Source: Ophiosphaerella korrae (Eukaryota; Ascomycota; Dothideomycetes; Pleosporales; Phaeosphaeriaceae). From it: DNA of 15,352 nt. The notes under the pieces were generated by a model. That model was given only the letters and a program-made list of their open reading frames with translations, did no database searches and was not told the DNA's origin. Location of the stretch: positions 1 to 15,352 of the forward strand of contig JALNQF010000738.1 in the NCBI GenBank assembly GCA_028456385.1. Direction: 5' to 3'. Of the stretch, positions 9,536 to 15,352 are shown piece after piece. Position 1 is the first letter of the stretch; the number at the start of each line of letters is the position of its first letter. The position numbers and the translations under genes were made by a program.

Positions 9536-9549
9536 GGTATACCCTAACT

Positions 9550-12500
9550 AAGAACTACTATAAAAGGCTATCTTGTAAATATTATACTTTACTTTAGTTA
9601 GTTTATATATACGTCTCTTTTAGTTATTATTAAAGTATTAATCTAGGATCTACTACTAGTATATACGGTTGCCTTCCCTAGACTAGATAAATATATCTAC
9701 CCTTGTCTAATAAGATATATTAGCCTTACTAAAATAGTAGTTTAGTACGTATAACCTAAGTACTAGGTAAGTAATACTAGGATTACTATTACGACTACTC
9801 TTCCTAGATTCTTATATCTACCTAATAATAGTTTCTAGCTTACTAAACTAGAAGACACTATAAATATTAGGGATATTAATACTAGCTATAAATACATTAG
9901 TAGCTACTAGTATACCCTTTTCTAGTATATAAAACTCTCTCTAGTTAGTACTCTTATCTTATTCTAATATTTATCTATAGAATTAGTTATAGTATAAGAT
10001 AGTAGTAAGCTTATCTACTATAGAGGCTAGATCTATATATACTAGTATCTTACAGAATTCCTATAGTTATTTAGTAATATATTAAGCTATATCTTTAGCT
10101 ACTTACTAATTCTATTTAGTAATATATTCTACTTAATAGGAGATATTAGTACAAATAGTAGGTTCCTAGAATACTTGTATATTAGATAGTAAGCTAAGTA
10201 GTTAAAATACTCTATCTTACTCCTAGAATAGAATAGTTGTAGATAGTAGTGTAAGCCCTATCTAATACTATACTAATATCTTTAACTATAGTAGATATAG
10301 CTAGAAATAGATATTAGGTAGTAATATATAGTAGAACTTATCTACTATTATATACTCTAATTAGCTAGAAATACTAAGTCTATAAATAAATTTAATAAAA
10401 CGTATATTAGTAATACTCTCTAGAGTAGCTAAGATAATATTTATATTTTCTCTATATCCTTTAGTAAACTATACTATAGTATTAATAGAGAGCTCTTTAT
10501 AATACTCTAAGAAGTCCTAGTAAAGTACTATAAAAAGTATAATTATAATAGTTTAGCTATACTATTAGTAGTAAGCTAGGAAGAGAAATATAAAGCTTTT
10601 CCTAGATCTAGTACTAGTAATATATAGTATAACTATATTACCTCTAAGAATAGCTTTTAGTACTCTTTTTTACTTACCTCTAAACTAAGTAAACTAGTAA
10701 AATATAACTTATAGGAGTAAGTATAATATAGCTTACTTACGCTCTACTAGTTAGTATTACTTTTACTTAGTAAGTATATTTATATACTAGCTATATTCTT
10801 TATCTATCTTTATAAAACCTAATACTTTATACTACTATAAAGAGGTTTTAAAATAAGCTTCTACTTAGCTATACTTTTCTAAAGATAAACGCAATATATT
10901 TACTATATAGACTTTTTAAGCTATTTATATAGAGTAACTAGCTTATATTTTATATACTTTATTATTTAACTCTTTTAGTATCTTATCTACGTCTTCTTTA
11001 GAGAGCTCTTAAAGTCTATTTAAGCTATCTATTTACTAACTAAAAGTAATAATAAAGTACTAAAGTATACTAATAAATATCTTCTATCCTATCTATAGAC
11101 TTATTACTTTTATAATAACTTAACCTAAGATCTTAGCTATAGAGTATTCTTAGCTATTAGAGTCTAGCTAGAGTAAGGTACTTTATACTTATATATAGTA
11201 CTCTAAATTAATAGTATAGAACTATAGTTAATAATAAAATAGCCTAATAAGCTATAAGTACTATAAAAGTAATCTACTTACTTTTTAAAGAAGAAATTAG
11301 TAAATTGTTTTAGTTAATTTATCTTAGTTAAATCCTTTATAGTATTATAGTATAATAGCTATAAAGCTATTATATAAGAATATATTTTAGATCTAGCTAT
11401 TACTCTAGTTAGTATAGTAGATACTAAGAAGTTTAGTTTTTCTTACTAGTTAGCTACTTATAAGGTATACTAGGTATAGTAAGTATATAAAGAAGTCTTA
11501 TACTTACTATAAGTATTTCTTAACTTAAAAGAGATCTAAGGTTTTAGATATTATAATACCTTTTAACTCTTTAGATATTATTATATTAATAACTTATTTA
11601 TATATAAAATCCTTATATAGAGTTAGTATACTTGTTTTAGAATTAAATATAGTATACCTAGGCTTTATTAATATTAGATTATTAATAAATACGTCCTAGA
11701 GAATAGTATAGAGTTATTAATCTAGGTTAGTAAATATAAGTTACTAAAAGAGTTATACTATAGTATAATATTCTTACTATACTATATTATTAAAGGAAGA
11801 TAGACTAGTCTTTATTTTATATAAAGTAATAACATCTCTCTACTACTATATAAAGGTATCTATATTTTCTCTATATTAAAAGCGACTACTATAGTAGGTA
11901 GTATTAATTATCTAATTTATTAGACTAAAGTATACTATTATTAAATACTAATATACCTAAGTCTTAAAGTTATCTACTACTACTCTATTCTAGTTCTCTT
12001 AAGTAATATAGATATATTTAGCTTCTCTTTATTCTTATATTAGTAAATTAGCTTTATTTTATATTAGACTCTATAAATCTTCTACTATTTACTTACTATA
12101 TTCTTCTAGTATAGTAAACTTATCTTATAATTATTAAAGTACTACTAGTCTAGCTATTTTCTTTAATATAGATAGTTTTATTACAAAGTAGTATACTTTT
12201 TAGAAGCTATTACTATTTAGTAGAAGTAATAAGAACGTAATAGGTGTACTAAGTATAAGTTTAAGATTACTTAATTAACTTATCTATTTAAGAAGAGATA
12301 TCTAGAAGTTATAGTATAGCCTTTCTATTAGGTTTAATTATATATAGTTATATTTTACGTTAATAGTAGTATACGTAAAACTTTCTAAGTCTAGGTATTA
12401 TATTATCTATTCTTATACTACTTTCTAATAGGATTATACTTTTTAAGAAGATAAAAGTACTACTTAATTATTAAATATCTAATAAAAGAAAATAAATATC

Positions 12501-12620
12501 TTCTAGAGTAAAATTATATAAGAGGTACTTAAGTATTAATATAGCTCTAGTAGAAATAAAGACATATCTTTAAAGTTTTCTTATAGAACTAAAATATAAG
12601 TATACCTTAATATTTTTATA
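9550..12620 (-). pseudogene. RIP-inactivated RecQ-family (telomere-linked type) helicase gene
   Basis: RecQ helicases unwind DNA 3' to 5'. The telomere-linked fungal branch is carried in multiple subtelomeric copies. On the minus strand, in one phase from 12.25 to 9.57 kb, the order is as follows. STPITFLLLL near 12250 and a block at 11458-11432 followed by YYTN correspond to the GQPARGTE...N signature of this branch. KKVYKGF-type and FLLQKV segments follow. QASYSIQIAQKVYIVN (10945-10898) fits the QAGHS...YAR element. Motif I is TSTRSRKSF (10618-10592, from GTGSGKS). TIIIILFIVL is motif Ia. IIVDKFYYIL holds the DECH box (10342-10331). LVATN (near 9900) is motif V. QESRKSSRNS (9814-9785, from QESGRAGRDG) is motif VI. 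YNIY (9586-9575) comes from CDIC. No net frameshift occurs in 2.7 kb. The start is lost. Confidence 0.87.
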
Positions 12621-12917
12621 GTAATATTCTACTATATTTAGACTATACTAGTAATACTAGTATATAGGAAGTATAGTTTCTTCTTTTCTTATTTATCTAG
12701 TATAGTAATATATTTTAATATATTTAGCTATAACCTTACTTAACTTATAATATCTAAAAACCTAGTATTAGTAATCTATAGATTTATTTGCGCTATTATC
12801 TATTATAGTATAATAAGCTAGTATTACTTTTTTTCTTATATTACTTATATCTTTACTTCTTATAATTACTTCCTTAGTTACTAAGTAGATATTAATAGGA
12901 TATATAAAGTATAGTAT
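12621..12917. other. Degraded segment within the RecQ locus
   Basis: Several phases on both strands are equally open here and none shows a conserved motif. It separates the RecQ core phase from the 15-bp array. It may hold more of the RecQ N-terminal region with frameshifts or an intron. Confidence 0.35.
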
Positions 12918-12992
12918 AGAGATAGATTATATAGAGATAGATTATATAGAAATAGATTATATAGAGATAGATTATATAGAAATAGATTAATT
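12918..12992. repeat. 15-bp tandem repeat
   Basis: Five units of aga(g/a)atagattatat at 12918-12992 are followed by diverged relatives (aagataaattaaag, aagaataaatta) to about 13065. The 15-bp period is five codons. On the plus strand it reads R(D/N)RLY without stops; on the minus strand one phase gives a Ser/Ile/Gln-type repeat. The array interrupts the N-terminal side of the RecQ relic. Confidence 0.85.
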
Positions 12993-13069
12993 ATATATAA
13001 GTTAATTAGTAATAGATTATATAAAGATAAATTAAAGAAAGATAGATTATATAAGAATAAATTATAGAG

Positions 13070-13990
13070 TAGTATTATACTTAGTATAGTAGTTTTATCT
13101 TTAATTAAATAGTTAGTTAGTTACTAATTAGTAGCTACTAGTATAAAACTTACTATTATTATATACCTTAAAGTAACGCGTAAGTTATAAAGAGCTAAAT
13201 TGTAGTAGTATAGATAGAAAGAATCTCTAACTTAAGATAATTATAGCTTATTCTATATACTATTCTTTTTAATACTACTTAGTACCCTTTAGTACGTAAA
13301 TATTATATACTTTATAGATATACTATATAATATTACTCTTAGCTACCTAACTACTACTAATATAGTTATAGTATAAAGAGCGATATAACTTATAGCAAAG
13401 AGTAAAGCTATTAATCTACTTAATAGGCTTGTTTAGGAGATAGAGTTAATAGTATTCTTAGATTAATCTAATCTCTTTATTAGCTTCTTTAGCCTTATTA
13501 GTAATATTCCTCCTAATATTTAGTAGTATAGTATAGTACTCTTTATTGAAATAAGCTTTAACTTTAGTAAGTAAGATAACGTATTAGTATAGGGCGTATA
13601 TAACAATTTAGTAAACTTAGTTAATATATATATATTTTAGTATATTACTAGTATAGTCTACTATTTTAGAATATACTCTTAGAATAGAGAGATATATTTT
13701 AACTCCTTACTACAGCTAAATTCTTATAGGCTATTATATATACGTACTCTTAGATAAATATTATTACGCTCTATAATAAATTATAGATTACGTATTCCTA
13801 GCTAATACTAGTTATAAGATATACTAAAAATATATTATAGCTTTATTAGTATTATCTATTATAGCTAAATCTATTCTAGATATATATACAAAGTAGGCCT
13901 TATTCTATAAAGTTACTTATATTACTACTAATAGACCTATTTACGCTAAACTACCTAAGTAAAACTAAACTAACTCGAGTATTTATTACT
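13070..13990 (-). pseudogene. Probable N-terminal region of the RecQ-type relic
   Basis: The minus strand stays coding-like upstream of the RecQ core. From about 13570 to 13470 it has a stop-free, strongly charged reading including VKAYFNKEY and NKAKEANKEIRLI (+ triplets at 13461), followed by LLNKPIKQINSFTLC. From about 13990 to 13680 another phase is stop-poor (SQEYVIYNL, AYKNLAVV). Three phases are used between 13.99 and 12.25 kb, so frameshifts or introns are present. The assignment to the RecQ gene rests on strand, order and adjacency, since the N-terminal part of this family is long and poorly conserved. A separate gene is possible. Confidence 0.4.
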
Positions 13991-14049
13991 TTAATACTAG
14001 ATATAGCTTTATATTAGATATCTAATTTAACTTTAAAAAATAAGCTATT

Positions 14050-15352
14050 GTAGTATATTAAGCGTATATATTTAATATATTATTTAAAAATTTCTAATTC
14101 TAAACAGGATATTAGTAATAATAATATATAAGAGAGAAACTACTTAGATAATAATATAGAAGAGTAAAGAAATAGTAGCTATAATAAAACTAATACGTAT
14201 TTAAAATAGAGACGTATAAAGAAAAAGAGTTTAATAAAACAATTTAATAAAAGAGTAAAAGACTTCTTAGAAGTAAGATTTATACAAATAGTTATAAATA
14301 CTTAGAATTTAGCTTAAGTAGAAATAAATAAAATAACTATTAATAGTAATAAGTAAAAGTACTAAAGCTTTACTATATAAAAGATACGTAGTATAGGGCT
14401 TAAGGTAGTTAGGATAATAATTATAAAGGCTATAGTAATTAGTTTATCTAACTACTTATAAGAGTAGTAATTAATATTATAGTTATAGAGAGCTTAGTAT
14501 TAGGAGGGAAAACAAATTACTATAGATAGATTCTAGAAGTTAAGAGCTTTTACTAATAAATTAGATCTAGAGTTAATTTTTACTACTCTAATACCTAAGC
14601 TAGATACGTAGTTAGTCTTAACTTAGTTAATAGTAAGAAGTAAATTAGCTATAGCCTTAATAGCTTATAAAACAAATAGCTTTTTTAAATTATTTATAGT
14701 AGTATAATAAAGTTAAGAAATAAGAAGCTTAGGAGATATAAAGTATAAGTAGATTATAGCTATACTATTAGTAGAATATAATTTACTTAAAATATTAACC
14801 TAAAAGTATACTATTTACTCTAGTAGCTATAGTTATAGCTTTACTATAGTAGTAAAAGATAACTTATTTTAGGTTATCTATAGCTAGGATATAACTTTCT
14901 AAGATAATTAGAAAGATTTACCTAATTAGAAATAGTTTAGCTAGTACTTAGAACACGTAAAGTAATAGCGTATATTAAAAGATAAATTTAGTATAGGTTT
15001 ATTTATATTATTACTAAAGGGAATAGTTTTAAATACTTAGATTAAGAGGTTTCTACTAATAAGGCGATTTTCTAAGTAGATTAATATAGTTATATTATAT
15101 TACTTAAGAATCTAAAACTTAGTTAATATTATTAAACTTACCTATATTACCTTTATAAAAGAAGAAGCCCTACTACTACTACTTCTACTAGAATATTTAT
15201 AAGAAGAAGAGTTAGATAGCTTTAATATTAAGACTATATTACTAAAACAAGATCTAGTATAGTAACTTTTATAGAAACTAGATAGTATAGATATTAGTAT
15301 AAGTACTTAATTATAGTTTAATTTAATATTAAAACCTCTCTATACCTTTATA
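14050..15352 (+). pseudogene. Unidentified plus-strand coding relic, runs off the window
   Basis: A single plus-strand phase (triplets at 14207) can be read from about 14050 to the end. Its readings are rich in Lys, Glu, Asp and Gln, including QRRIKKKS, NKRVKDFLEVRF and, near 15160-15200, KEEALLLLLLLEYL followed by EEELDSF. In a sampled stretch it has fewer stops than Leu TTA/CTA codons, as expected for a RIP-mutated coding strand, and the plus strand is purine-rich here. The likely product is a soluble, partly helical protein of more than 430 residues. No family was recognised. It diverges from the RecQ relic, with a gap of about 60 bp. The true start is unknown, and the minus strand cannot be fully excluded. 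Confidence 0.4.

Larger units (their letters stand above)
1..15352. other. RIP-mutated AT-rich block
   Basis: The whole window is strongly AT-rich, with CA and TG nearly missing and TA greatly over-represented on both strands. This is the footprint of repeat-induced point mutation, the fungal process that turns CpA into TpA in duplicated DNA. It explains why no long reading frame survives. In the recognisable genes the in-frame stops are TAA or TAG at expected Gln or Trp positions, His and Cys positions read Tyr, Gly reads Ser or Arg, Glu reads Lys, and Pro, Ala and Thr often read Leu, Val and Ile. The mutation pattern is seen directly; the fungal origin is inferred from it and from the helicase families present. 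Confidence 0.93.

Noticed and set aside
9276..9536. Plus-strand open stretch of 86 codons
   Set aside because: It is the complement of a trinucleotide-type tract and reads only Ile/Ser/Thr/Val. The minus strand over the same bases is open too and joins longer coding-like readings.
9960..12750. A long plus-strand phase with moderate stops
   Set aside because: It is the exact codon-for-codon complement of the RecQ relic. The minus strand shows the ordered helicase motifs, while the plus reading is only Tyr/Ile/Leu/Phe-rich with no motif.
12780..12810. Minus-strand IIDNS as a mutated reverse-transcriptase YxDD box
   Set aside because: No other reverse-transcriptase block occurs at the expected spacing in that phase. 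ATAGATAAT strings are common by chance in this TA-rich sequence.
13380..13620. Resemblance to the endonuclease/reverse transcriptase junction of a LINE-type retrotransposon
   Set aside because: A W-N-E-C-like segment was considered, but no GxPQG, YxDD or endonuclease motif could be placed, and the downstream minus-strand DNA is a RecQ helicase.

Overview
This window looks like a heavily RIP-mutated (repeat-induced point mutation), AT-rich block from the genome of a filamentous ascomycete (Pezizomycotina). The dinucleotides CA and TG are almost absent on both strands, while TA is in excess. Read in the right phase, almost every in-frame stop is TAA or TAG standing where CAA, CAG or TGG would be expected. 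No intact protein gene, tRNA, rRNA or CRISPR array was seen. The two longest ATG-started open stretches (2334-2528 and 9276-9536, both +) lie antisense to better minus-strand readings and are not genes.

Read through the RIP stops, the window holds two large helicase gene relics on the minus strand. The upstream one (about 12.6 to 9.55 kb, with a probable N-terminal part to about 13.99 kb) is a RecQ-family helicase of the fungal telomere-linked (TLH) type. Helicase motifs I, II, V and VI, a CxxC motif after the helicase core, and a TLH-like upstream domain can all be placed in one codon phase. The downstream one (about 7.58 to 2.03 kb) is a SNF2-family ATPase. It has an N-terminal region with lysine/threonine tetrapeptide repeats, both helicase lobes and a glutamine-rich tail. 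Each relic keeps its phase for 2.7-2.8 kb, so decay is almost entirely C-to-T rather than indels. This suggests duplicated subtelomeric-type genes inactivated by RIP.

Layout: 1-345, a 24-bp tandem array; 346-1110, gene-free AT-rich DNA with short repeats and a 40-bp array; 1110-1560, a weak minus-strand relic; 1950-2030, a 33-bp array; 2.03-7.58 kb, the SNF2 relic; 7.58-8.28 kb, a spacer with hairpins and a 49-bp minisatellite; 8.28-9.54 kb, an unidentified minus-strand reading that joins an Asn/Ser/Thr-type trinucleotide tract; 9.55-13.99 kb, the RecQ/TLH relic; 14.05-15.35 kb, an unidentified plus-strand relic running off the end and divergent from the RecQ relic.

A short palindrome family built around the arm GAGATTAGTACTTTT recurs between about 0.8 and 7.65 kb. 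It brackets and interrupts the SNF2 relic, and a related arm seems to have been amplified into the 49-bp array. Apart from the two helicase assignments, protein identities are uncertain, and no species can be assigned from the sequence alone.
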